In this document: one piece after another, positions 15,101 through 25,300 of the stretch
How the letters are laid out: each line of letters opens with the position of its first letter
How positions within the stretch are numbered: the first letter of the stretch is position 1
Position numbers and translations under genes: made by a program
DNA from: Aquila chrysaetos chrysaetos
Lineage: Eukaryota > Chordata > Aves > Accipitriformes > Accipitridae
Direction of reading: 5' to 3'
Assembly: GCF_900496995.4 (NCBI RefSeq)
Contig: NC_044009.1
Location: 13,238,001 to 13,302,000 of the forward strand
DNA length: 64,000 nucleotides
The notes under the pieces: model-generated
What the model was told of the DNA's origin: nothing
The model's database searches: none
The model's input: the letters and a program-made list of their open reading frames with translations, nothing else

Positions 15101-18100
15101 CATTTCTGTCTGCTCTTCCTCCCCACATCAGTATTTGCTTTCTACCTTCTCCAGCTGTTCACATTTCCTCCCTTTGATTTGTCTTGAAACATGTTAGTTA
15201 CTGCTTAGTCTCTCTCCAGTCTACTCCTCCTTGGCCAGAAAGCCTCTTTCCAAGAATTGTCAGCCTGCATTATTAGTCCTTGCCCTCCCACACCCTCAGA
15301 CACTTCTTGCCCTCAGTGATTTCGAAGCAGTGGATGTTTTCCTGTGATTTCCCAGGGTTTCAGATCAGAACCACCACCATGCTCCTCATCCCAGACATAC
15401 GTCCCCTGCTAACCTCCCAAACATGCTCCACTAGTTGCTGAGATAATCAGCAGGGGACAGCTGCTACCAAATCCTGTTTAGCAGCCATGACTTTAACACT
15501 CCAGAGGAAAACCAGCTGTAAGAGAATATCCAGCTGTCTGAGAATTACTTCCCTACATAAAACTTCAGGGTAGATATTTTTCCTTTCGTGGTATGTCCAT
15601 GAAATAACGAAACAGTGCCCTGAGCCATGACTGATATTTGAATATATAACAATACTGGACATGTAGGCAAAGGAACAGCTTAGAAAAACTAACAAAGGGC
15701 ACCAGTATTTTAAGAGAAACTTTTTCCATAGAAGTGGGGAAAAAAGCCTGTTTAACTTGCACCCATCACTAAAGCCAAGGACAGCACCTGACAACACCCA
15801 GCTGACACCTCACATACCTCCAGTTTTAGTAAAAGGATTTCAAATGCCAACTGAATTTTCTTCTCATCCACATCGTGCAAATAGCTAACATCATACCTAA
15901 ATTAGCTCTTATTTTTCCTACTTTAAAGCAGTATCGGTTAGCAGACATACATAGTTGGTCTATGCCAAATTTTTAAGTTTGTAAGCATCACGAACACTTG
16001 TCAGTGGCTGGGGTCACAGCCATCTACCTCATAATCAAAGTGTCATTTATCTATTTACCAGTCAGTGTACACAATACATTTGAGGACTGCAGGGTTATCA
16101 GTGTGACAACACATTCTTCAAAGAGATCCTATAATGCTTCCCTGGACCGGACTCTCTATCAACACAAACAAGGCTGTCTTTAATTTACTTCCAGATAAAA
16201 ATCAGACACTGTCTGTGTCTGGGTGATACCTCTAGTAAAACTGGCAGACATCTGTCTGCAGAATTTATTAGACTATCACCAATTTAATGTGGATCAGGAA
16301 TAGGAGACTATCTCTCCAGCACATCACCATCACTCGAGCAGGTGAACAGCTATCTGACCTTGGTTCACACACTATCACCAGCTCCCAGGGACAGGCACGA
16401 TTTAGGGTACTGTGCCAAAAATCACCCTCAGCTAACCTTCCAGGACAGCCCACCATGTGTATAAGCTGCTGCAGAGGATGCTGCACAGACCAGTTGCCTG
16501 CTGTTCTCTATTGACTCAAAAGCTATAGACTTATTTGAGGCCAAAAAGGATCCATGTGTGCTACAGAAAGAGCATAGCTATCACTGAGCTTTCTAATGTA
16601 CGTGACCACAGTCTCTGGTTCTTTCAACTCAGAGGCTTTACACAGTAGAATAAAACCACCAGTACTAACACCATTAAGAGGTACAACTGAACCAGCACTA
16701 ACCTCCGCACAGCTGCTGGGGCAAACAAGGACAGAACATGCCGGGCCTTTTCTCATCTCCTCCTCCTTCCTTACTGATGGCCAGCATTTCTTTTCTTTTT
16801 TTGTAGAACAGATTAATTTTCAATTCACAGCTGCCAGGAGATTGACCTGATCAAGCCTTTCACCCATTCTGCAACTGTCATCTGTTTGTTTGATAACTCC
16901 AGCCCAAACAAACATCAGTAACAACTTCTACTTAAAGCTATACATACAGGCTCCCACCGACTTTGTTTCACATTTAATACAACAGCCTGTTACAGTTTCA
17001 TACAATCAAGCAGTAAAAGGCATCCTTGCTGTACGCACACCTTTAGCAGGCAGCTCTTCACTCAAACTAATTTCTGCAGATCTATACGTGACCTAAAAAC
17101 ACTATCAACCTCAGAAGTCCATCTTCACTCAGGCTGTCAACATTACAGATCCTGCTGCAGCTGATCTATCTTAAAGAGTTGGAGCACGTTCTAGAAACTT
17201 TTGCAACTGAATGGTCTACAATTAGGTGAAAGAGTAGCTTAAAGGAGAATATCCCCAACAAGTCTCTCTCACACTAGCTACTTGATTTTCCTCTCACTTT
17301 CAGTGTAGTTATACTGAAGTGATCTACTTGACTGTCAGTTCCCATTTTGGTCCAGAAACCATTCTAACCAGACTGGCAGCTGCTCCTACAACTCTTTTGG
17401 GAGAGCCACGTCATAAAACTTTCATGCACAATCAGATCATGATCTCGCACTCACACTTGTCAGAAGGATGCCGGCAGCAACCTGCTTTTAACATTTGTCA
17501 GTTTGGGACTCAACTCGTTCATTACTTGGTCTACGCTGGTTTGCTAATGGTAGCCATAGCAATTACAATTGGTCAATACCAATTTTCTATAGCTTACATC
17601 CTTTTCTTCCCCTGCAGACTTAGGTAAGGTTTTAGTCATAAAAGAGAAAAGCATGACTGCTCTAAGGGTACAGGAAAATTTCTTTGGCACCTCACACTAT
17701 ACCAGGCATTGTAGTTGAAGGGTATTTATATTACACTGCTATTTTCCCCTCAAGTCTACACCTGTAGGTTAGTGAAAATCTCAGATTAAATATATTTAGC
17801 AATTTGGCTTTGTAGCTTAGCCTGGTTAAAGAGCTTATTCCTTCTGCCTGATATCTTTCCCCCTCAGAACTGGAGTTAACTGAGGATTTCCAAACTGGAA
17901 GTCTAAAGCAAGCTCTTTCGAGAGTTATCACATCAGGGTTTGAAGTGTATTAAAACTCCCTGTCCTTAGAACAATGCAAAGAGAAAACTGTGAATATAAC
18001 ATTCCTTCAGCCTAGTTGAGGCATTTCCCAGTGCACAGAGGCAGCAGCATTTGCAGTGAAACCTTGCCCCAGTATACAGTTATATGGCAGAATCTACCCG

Positions 18101-19327
18101 AATTCAAAAAAAGTCATATGTAATGCAGAGTTCAGCAATATCATTCAGGCAAATATACCAGTGTCAGTCCCAAGTCATTCTGAAATAAGAGCAGGAAATG
18201 TAAGTTTCCTTTGACTGGCTTGAATCCTAATGGTGACAGCTTACACATCAACAGTAGTATATTTGCTATTGATCATTTTTAGCAGAAATATCAATCTAAA
18301 CAACATATTCCTTGCCACTAGATCAAGCTGCACAGCTCCAGCATTAAAACACTCAAATATTACCAGATGGAGTAAACCTGAGTTTAAGCCCACAGTAACT
18401 GCAAAGTGTCAGTACCTATGGATTTTTAAATATAAGATTATCTATGCTACAGAAAAAAAGAGCAAGAAAGAGCTGTCCCCGATTTTACTGTAACATAGTT
18501 TAATTATTTCTCACAAACTACCTTATTTACCCAGAACTTCCACAAAGTAAAAGTTTGGGGTTTTTTTCCCCACCAATGGCGAGCCAGCTAGTAACAACCT
18601 ATAGCAGCCTTCCTAGAATAGAACATATCATACTACAAAAATACATATTGGGTTTTTATTCACTACTTCATACTCAACTTCCAGTGACTCCAGGCCTACG
18701 AAAAAAAAAAACAATGCAAAGAAGTATTTAAGTTTTTTAAAGTTTATTGCCTCTGATCTATACCATTAAAGACCACCGGAACACTGACATTACTTTTAGG
18801 ACTTTCTTTCCTGTCACAGGCAGTTAGGTGTTTGCTCAAAAAATACCATCCTATCAAGTCAAATCTGATATTCTCCTCCTATATATTTAGTGACACTTAT
18901 GTGACAAATTTTTATCATAATATTTTAATTGATGACACAGTTCCCAATAATGGATTAATTTTTCAGCAGAGTAAGAAGGAGGCTTTTTACGTTTTGCATT
19001 ATTCAATGAAAGTAAGTGTTCTACAGGCAAAGAGCTGTTGGAGATGTGATGTATGCCAATATATACCCTACAGTATAAATCCTGAGGTAAGTCACAAGCA
19101 ATTTTAAAAATACTTCTGGAAATCATTTTATATGCAATTTAGTATTGTGTACTGGCAACACACCTGCAAACTGTAAATCCCCCAATATTTAAATATAAGT
19201 TCCTTTCACCTTTAACAAGTAATTTGTCTCGAACAGACACCCTCCGAGTTGAATCAGAAGCTGGATTGGATGCACGTGGTCCTCTGACACCATCGTCCCG
19301 CTTCAACTTGCTTGCCAGAGTTAGCAT
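6058..19327 (-). CDS. UBE2F: UBE2F, NEDD8-conjugating enzyme E2 F (N-terminal 71 residues, 3' part outside window)
   Basis: UBE2F takes NEDD8 from the UBA3-NAE1 E1 and, with RBX2, passes it to cullin 5; this role is known for the family. Three coding exons join in phase: 19327-19210 (39 codons plus G), 8734-8705 and 6123-6058. All have consensus acceptors (TCTAG, AACAG, CACAG) and GT donors. The product begins [12 protein letters not shown] and continues through [16 protein letters not shown] and then [17 protein letters not shown], which I recognise as UBE2F. It ends at residue 71 with a phase-1 overhang G, as expected before the Asp of the next UBC-fold segment. The catalytic Cys (ICLS motif) is not in the window. 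I looked for the next exon (DEGYYQGG, WHPNITETGE) on the minus strand of 1-6057 and did not find it. The ATG at 19327 is chosen because it matches the family N-terminus and lies in exon 2, behind a non-coding CpG exon. Confidence 0.93.
6124..8704 (-). other. UBE2F: UBE2F intron 3
   Basis: About 2.6 kb of A/T-rich sequence between exons 3 and 4. No coding potential or recognisable repeat was seen apart from a T tract near 8177-8190. Confidence 0.8.
8705..8734 (-). CDS. UBE2F: UBE2F exon 3 (30-nt micro-exon)
   Basis: Thirty bases flanked by acceptor TTTCAACAG and donor GTAAGT. It encodes [10 protein letters not shown] plus the first base of the next Cys codon, matching the start of the UBC fold. 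Phase 1 on both sides makes it symmetrical, so skipping it would delete ten residues in frame. Confidence 0.9.
11552..11556. repeat. Target-site duplication TGCAG, left copy
   Basis: It abuts the TGTC end of the solo LTR and is identical to 12157-12161. A 5-bp duplication fits class III (ERVL-like) and some other retroviral integrases. Confidence 0.88.
11697..11702 (-). terminator. LTR polyadenylation signal ATTAAA
   Basis: ATTAAA on the minus strand, about 175 bp downstream of the LTR TATA box. It could cause premature polyadenylation of UBE2F transcripts, because the LTR is in the sense orientation. Confidence 0.6.
11877..11884 (-). promoter_or_regulatory. LTR TATA box
   Basis: TATATAAA on the minus strand inside the solo LTR, placed correctly upstream of the LTR polyadenylation signal. 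Potentially functional. Confidence 0.7.
12157..12161. repeat. Target-site duplication TGCAG, right copy
   Basis: It abuts the GACA end of the solo LTR and is identical to the left copy, which fixes the element boundaries exactly. Confidence 0.88.
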
Positions 19328-19343
19328 TACTGCTGTCTTCAAT
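19210..19343 (-). CDS. UBE2F: UBE2F exon 2 (first coding exon)
   Basis: The acceptor is TTGTGTTCTAG just above 19343 and the donor is G|GTGAAA at 19210/19209. The first 16 bases are 5' UTR and translation starts at 19327. It encodes the flexible N-terminal extension that in UBE2F docks on the NEDD8 E1, with an S/T/R-rich stretch ([12 protein letters not shown]). It ends in phase 1. Confidence 0.93.
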
Positions 19344-19730
19344 CTAGAACACAAATATTAGAACAAAGTCAATTACCAAAACTAAAGCATTGAAGCATTG
19401 AGGGGGGGGAAATACAAAAACAAGTTACAGTTAGTTCCTTATTCAACAACTATCATCATATTCTTAGCAGTCAAACAAAGAATACAATATGTACAGTTAA
19501 CTTGACTGCGATTAAAGATGAGGATGGCCTAGAGTACTTGAAGAATGAGAGTTTGTTTCAGATGTGAATGCCGAGAGAGTTACAGTACGTTAGGCCAAGA
19601 GGAAGTTCAATTTTGCTGGAGAAAGGTCAGACTTTCATCATTGTTTACAATACAATTTCACTGCACCAGCTACCACAGTATATCCACGTGACAATATTCA
19701 GAGCTACTTTTTGGCTGGCCAAAAAGAAGA

Positions 19731-19757
19731 AAAAAAAAAGGGGGGGGGGGGGGGGGG
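19731..19757. repeat. Homopolymer pair A9-G18
   Basis: Nine A followed directly by eighteen G in UBE2F intron 1. It is a low-complexity tract likely to be length-variable. Confidence 0.9.
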
Positions 19758-21086
19758 AGTGGTTGAGTTACTGGAACAATTCTCTAACACTAGGAAATGA
19801 GCTTTGAGTCAGCTACCAGGACACAGGAAAGGAAATGGATTTAAACTGCAAATAGTGCAATTATCTATGCAGCTGCACAACAGTAACTCTTCACAGTGCA
19901 AAGCAACAGTGGAGAAAGTCACATAGGGAGATTTGATAACTGAAATGAAGAGGTTTTTTGCTGTGTCAGTCCTCTACTATAGAAGATAACTGCGCTGATA
20001 AATGAATTACAATAAAAAGTGGAGAGAATGCCAAAGTCATAAAACCAAAACATTCAGTCTGTCATGGCTTAATACATTTTGACACTATTCCTAGTTGAAG
20101 GCAACCCATTCTTCTTAACGGTTAGGCCAAAACCAACATAATGCTGACAAGATCCATATCCTTTAGGCCCCACCACCACTAAAATGGTAGGAGAAATGTT
20201 TATCCTTTAGTCACATGAGTTAATTCAAGAAAATAAAGGGGAAAAAAAAGTCAGCATATAGTCTTTACATGAACCAGTTTGTATAGAAGACCAGACAGGT
20301 ATGATGCAACAGTTACCAAGACATGAAACAGATGCTCAGGTAACATCAGCTCTCAGTATAAAATGGAGAATCATCTGAGATATTCATAAGGCAAATGACA
20401 AAGTCCAGTAAACCACTGAGATGAAGACAATCACACTATAAAATGACAAGACACAATACAAAATTTATCTTTGACAGCTTCAGCTCTATGTGTCTCTATG
20501 TTTCTTTCCTTATTGTAAGCAAGCCCTGAAGTTTAACAGGTCCATTGCAGCAGCAGTTATTTTGCTTGTTCATTTCATTTGTCCTTGCCCCAGAGAAAAC
20601 AGTAGATAAAGCCTCTGGCCTGCCAATCTACTCACTACATCTGTAAAAGACAGCCCTATTGATTTCCCAAGGTTGTGAGAGAGCCAACAGATTTATACCA
20701 AACAAAGCCAACACCAAAATACCAATGAAGGGGCAAGAAGAAGAAATGAAACAACTGACATGACAGTTGGATGTTGAGAAGAACATAATAGATAAGTGAG
20801 TAACAACATTTTAAAAAAAAGGAAAACATATATTTCACAGTAGTACCTAACACTATGAAACTCTGGTAAGATGTACAAGAAGGTCAAGTTCTCTGAAGTT
20901 GGTACGTATGTGTGTTAGCTTCAAGATGAATAATTTAAAAAAAAAAGTAAAATTCAGTGCAAATGTAAATCCCGCTTGCTCAGCTGAAACATAGAGTAGG
21001 CTTTTTCCTCCCAGTACCCCAGAGAAAGAATAAGCAAACAAAACAGTCCTTTTTCCCTTGGAGAAGAGAAAGATTACAGTTGTTTT

Positions 21087-21230
21087 AAAAAAAAAAAAAA
21101 TTGAGAAAAAGGAGGGGGGGAGTCTGGGAAGTAGTGACACAGGGTCCTAAAAGGAAAAAAAAAAAAAAAAAAAAAAAAACAGAAAAGAAAAACTGTAAAC
21201 TGCAGGCACCCCCCCCCCCCCCCAAAAAAA
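21087..21230. repeat. Cluster of homopolymer tracts
   Basis: Within about 140 bp there are A14 (21087-21100), a G-rich block, A25 (21155-21179) and C15 (21209-21223) followed by A7, at the intron-side edge of the CpG island. It is a purine-rich, probably slippage-prone stretch. Confidence 0.9.
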
Positions 21231-21894
21231 GAAGAAACCAAAAAACCTTTTAGATGCCAAGTCCAAATGAAATCAACTTCCATGGGAATTAAATGCCTAA
21301 ATACCTTTATAGATCTGTTTCCTCACTGCTTGTCCTAGAAAATCAGGAAACCAAAGAGAAGTGTGACCAGCGTGGAAAAAACAGACGATTCGCTCCAGCT
21401 GTACCCCAAATTTCATCAATGGAGCACAACGAGGAAGCACCCAAAACTTGTTAACCGCACGGGGAAGTAAGGCTTTACCGCTGCACGACAGCGGGGAGAC
21501 AGAGGACGGAGGGGTGCCGTGCTTAGATACCGGGAAGGGCAAGAGAGCCCCGGGATTTCTCCAGCTCCTTTGGGAGCGGGGCCGGCAGCTGGGGGCCGCC
21601 CCGCCCCGCCCCGCCGGTGCCCGCTGCCTGCACCACGGCCGCCGCCGCCGCTACCGGGAAGCCCCTCCGCAGGGGCGGGGATGATCCCTGGGCCCCTGCG
21701 GTGGGGGCACAACTCTGCGGGGCCGGGGGCCCAGGGGTGTCCCTCCCTTCCCCGGCAACGCCAGGCCCCCGAGGCCTGGCGGGCCGGGGCCGCCCCGGGA
21801 GATGTGGGGGCAGCGGGTGGGGGAGGGAAGGGGCCGGGCCTGAGCTATGGGGGCCAGCCCCGGCCCGGGGGGAAGGGGGGCGGCCCGCACTTAC

Positions 21895-22127
21895 CTGAGC
21901 GCGGCGTCAGGGCCCGGCTCCCGCGGCCAACACCATCCCCGGGGCTGGCCCGGGGCGGGAGGCGGGGGGGGGGCGGCGGCGGCTCCTCCCTCCGCCCTCC
22001 CCTCCTCAGCCGCGGCGCCGGAAGCGGGCAGAGCCGGGGGCGGGGCCGGGGCAGCGCCGGGGGCGGGGCCGCAACCGCCACGAGGGGCGCGGCCTTCAGC
22101 GACGGCTTTATGGGCAGCGCGCGGAGA
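21895..22127 (-). other. UBE2F: UBE2F exon 1, non-coding (5' limit inferred)
   Basis: A strong minus-strand donor (CTCAG|GTAAGT) sits at 21895/21894 inside a CpG island and faces the exon 2 acceptor at 19343. No initiation codon in frame with exon 2 is needed, so this is read as 5' UTR. The upper boundary is a guess: transcription probably starts close to the TCTCGCGAGA elements at 22128 and 22184. Confidence 0.6.
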
Positions 22128-22137
22128 TCTCGCGAGA
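22128..22137. promoter_or_regulatory. CGCG element TCTCGCGAGA, copy 1
   Basis: A perfect 10-bp palindrome in the CpG island. This motif is a known CpG-island promoter element bound by BANP, and reported for ZBTB33/Kaiso when methylated. It often lies near the start site of housekeeping genes, so it is a plausible anchor for UBE2F initiation. Confidence 0.8.
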
Positions 22138-22183
22138 GTTGAGGTAGGGGCGGGGCGGGGAGGTGTGTGCGCGCCCGCCGTGT

Positions 22184-22193
22184 TCTCGCGAGA
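22184..22193. promoter_or_regulatory. CGCG element TCTCGCGAGA, copy 2
   Basis: A second perfect copy, 56 bp from the first. Both copies are followed by GTTG, so the shared word is 13-14 bp long and looks like a local duplication or a selected pair. Confidence 0.8.
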
Positions 22194-22350
22194 GTTGGCC
22201 GTGGCGGGGGGGGGGCGGCGGGCGAGCGGGGAGGTTGTTCGCTGCCGGCAGGGCGGCGCCATTTTGTGGGAGCGGCGGCGCGGCTCTGTCAGCGGGACCG
22301 GGTGCCAGGCCCTGGGCCAGCGCCTCCTGGGCGCGGGGCCTCGCAGTGCC

Positions 22351-25300
22351 TGAGGAAACTCAGCCCCCTGCCAACCCCTGGCCCAGAACATGGCCTTCCC
22401 CCAGCACCGATGTCCTCTTCTACCGTCCCCTTGCAGGGCTGTGGAAATGGGGTTTGATTCAGCTACAGTGTTGATTACACTGAGTCGCCAGGGAGATGTG
22501 ATGAATAGCAACATCACAAGAGGGGAAAAAAATGACAACTGCCAAGGTGATTTCAGATGGGGAGCTTAAACACCAGGCTTGCTGCAGCCTTTGCGTTAGT
22601 GCCTGCTTAAAACTTAAGTTATTCTGTACATTCCAGCACCAGATTCGTGAAAGCAATGATCAGTCAGATGAAGTGAGTGTAAAAACCTGATCATAAGAGT
22701 GCATTTAATAATGGAGAGTAAATTACTTGTGGATATCATAACTAGACTAATGTGACCGTTGAATCTTTCACAATTAGGTTAGATCAGACCCTCAACCTGT
22801 AAAACTTAAATTATATGCATAAACTTAAAAAATTCGTCGATTCAGTAGCTTCCAACAAATAAGGGAACCAAAATTAAGCCATTGGAGCAGCATCCAGGTT
22901 AGAAGGTTTGATAAAGCAAAGCTAGAGACCAGACACAAGGGAAGTTTGGCAGACAACTGTTGAAATACTGCGTCCTAAACATTCGCTGGAATGATGATGC
23001 TTCCGCTTCACCAAAAAAAGATTGGCATTTAACTTGGTCAAAACTAGTTAAACCAGTGGAGAACTGCCACTTGGAGGCCTTAAATTGTCTTAACCCTTTC
23101 ACAAGCTTAATGCTAAAGATGAGCACCCAGTTGAATTGGCTGAAAAGCATTTGCCTTTTCCACAGTTCTTTTTAGTAACAGCCTGTCCACTGCAAATTGC
23201 TTATGCTTTGGTTTTCAGCTGGAAAACACTGTAACCGAAAGATGAAAAAAGAAAATATGTGTTTAGAAAATACCTGCTCTCTGCTCGTTGGCTTCAGTAG
23301 TGTACAAGGTGAGAGGGGAATTAAGAAAAAAAAAGTCCAACATGTGTATATGTGCCGACGATGGCTAGAAACGATTAACATGGCAGTCCTCCTTTTCCTA
23401 CTTGGCTCCATGGCGATGCCACACGGACGCACCAGCTGGGATGTCTAAAAATTGCCAACTATAAGAGGAAAATAATCTTAAAAATTACCCAAAACACTAA
23501 ATCCTAGGGGTTTTTTTTTCTGATTACTGATTAATCCAAGTGCATATTGATTCAAAATGAGCCCATCAGCTAGCTGTAGAGATACAGGAGATGGCCAGGA
23601 CCCTGATGGGGCACCTCGCACCAGGGGATACGTCTCTTCAGACCTTGCCGCCTGCCTCCTCCCTGGCTGTGCCACAGCAGCGGGTCGCTTTTCCTTTGCC
23701 AGGAGGATGGGGACTGTGTTGGTGAGCAACTCGGATGCCAAATGTCTTAGAAAAGCCTCTGTGTGATTCTGCTTCCAGATTCCCATGCCGCTGCAGCTAG
23801 GAACCAAGAAGATGGCCTGAGGATAGCTGTACTTTCAACAGCAATAAGCTGAAGCCCTTTCACGCTCTGCAGTGGACTACGGACCCTACAACACAATTTC
23901 ATGATCCTGTCATAGAGCCTGCTGGGGCATACGGGGGCAAACAAAGGTTGCAAAGTCAACCTCAGCACTGGTATTTCCCAGCTCGTTTGTTTGCCTTTTA
24001 ATAGCAAGGTCCTGGAAATACAAGTTTGAATTTTCAAGATACTGATGTATCTTCTGCTTTTGCTGATACTTTTTCTCTCCTGAAGGGTGCTGCCCACTAC
24101 CAAAGTCCAAAATTGAATGAGCAGGCCAGAGTCACTATAGCAGCGCTATTAGTTAGGTTTAAAATGCCCCACCTTAAGAACAGCTAAGCTACTCTTTGGA
24201 AAAGTCAAGAAATCTGCTTCCATTTTATCTTCAGGTATCGCCAGCTGTCCTTCCTTTTTCTGCGGTACAGCAGTTCAGTTAATACCTGGTCACTGTGACC
24301 TGTGCTGGGATTAATAAAATGTTTTTATGAGCCAATTCGTAAAGATGCTGTCAACAAACTGCTGCCTTCTCTAAAGACTAATTAAAGCCAAGCCAATACT
24401 GTACAGCACAGGCTGTAACGGTGTCAAGTCTTCTGGCACCCTCTGCCAGTTCCTCTTACTAGTGACGAGCGAAATTCAGCATCTGATGTTCAGTGACCTT
24501 CTGCAACTACTTAACAATTTCAATTTACAACAGCATAAAGAAAACTCTTTGAAAATCAGGTTAATCTAAACCCATGTCCCAGTTACTCTTTTTCTTCAGA
24601 CAGTGGTGTTGTAAGGCTAGACAGAGAGACGGCAGTGCTGTTTACTGGAAGCAAGAGTCTTCTATTTTTACTGTGATCCCTCTCTACCCACACAACATCC
24701 AGTCTGGGAAAAACGAAGTGAACGTGGTGTGTATACACAAAGTACGTATCATAAGGAATACGTGGCGTGCGCGTGCACTTCCCACTGCCACATTTTCTCA
24801 ACTCTTTTTTATCGTTCTGTTGTGTTTGACAAGATGTTTTTCTCATTCTCTCACGTTCTTTTGTCACTTAGGCTCAAGGAGGGTAGTGTAAGCTACTCCT
24901 GAAGCTGACCTCTCAGTCACCCAAGAGTGAGGAGACCACGATCTTGAGAAATACTGTTCGCTTACAGAGAACCTTGATTTTCACAAGTACCAGCTGATCT
25001 GAGGCAAATTCAAATTGCTCCAGTGAAAATTTTCCTGGTGGATACCCCAAATCAGGCACTACACTGCCTGTCTGAGGCATCAAAACATGGTATTTCCAAA
25101 GGTGCTGAAGAGGCAAGAATCTCAAAGGTTCGGCACCTAAGGAAATAACCACTGGGGAGAGTAGTTTGTAAAGTAATTTCATAACGTCATATCTATACCT
25201 CTGTATCCATTAGTACTTAAAACCACAAATGACTGGTTGAAAACGGTTAATAGTTAAAACCCAGTTTCAGTTTCATATGCACACATGATGGAGTATTTTG

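Larger units (their letters stand above)
8735..19209 (-). other. UBE2F: UBE2F intron 2
   Basis: About 10.5 kb. It contains the solo LTR at 11557-12156, an A tract near 10511-10528 and a G-rich run near 12720-12737. Nothing else in it could be assigned; the short open frames have no family resemblance. Confidence 0.8.
19344..21894 (-). other. UBE2F: UBE2F intron 1
   Basis: About 2.5 kb between the CpG exon and the first coding exon. It contains an A9-G18 run at 19731-19757 and a cluster of homopolymers at 21087-21230. No genes were seen. Confidence 0.75.
21500..22350. promoter_or_regulatory. UBE2F: CpG island promoter of UBE2F
   Basis: An abrupt change from A/T-rich intron DNA to dense CpG and GC-box sequence (GGGGCGGGG repeated), ending near 22350. 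It covers the exon 1 donor and two CGCG palindromes. Several long frames cross it on both strands. They reflect stop-poor GC-rich DNA and have no domain content. No plus-strand gene is recognised to the right, so the island serves UBE2F as far as can be seen. Confidence 0.85.

Noticed and set aside
21519-22538. Long open frames on both strands (over 200 codons) in the UBE2F CpG island
   Set aside because: They are G/A/P/R-rich low-complexity readings with many overlapping alternatives, no splice partners and no domain. GC-rich DNA is poor in stop codons.
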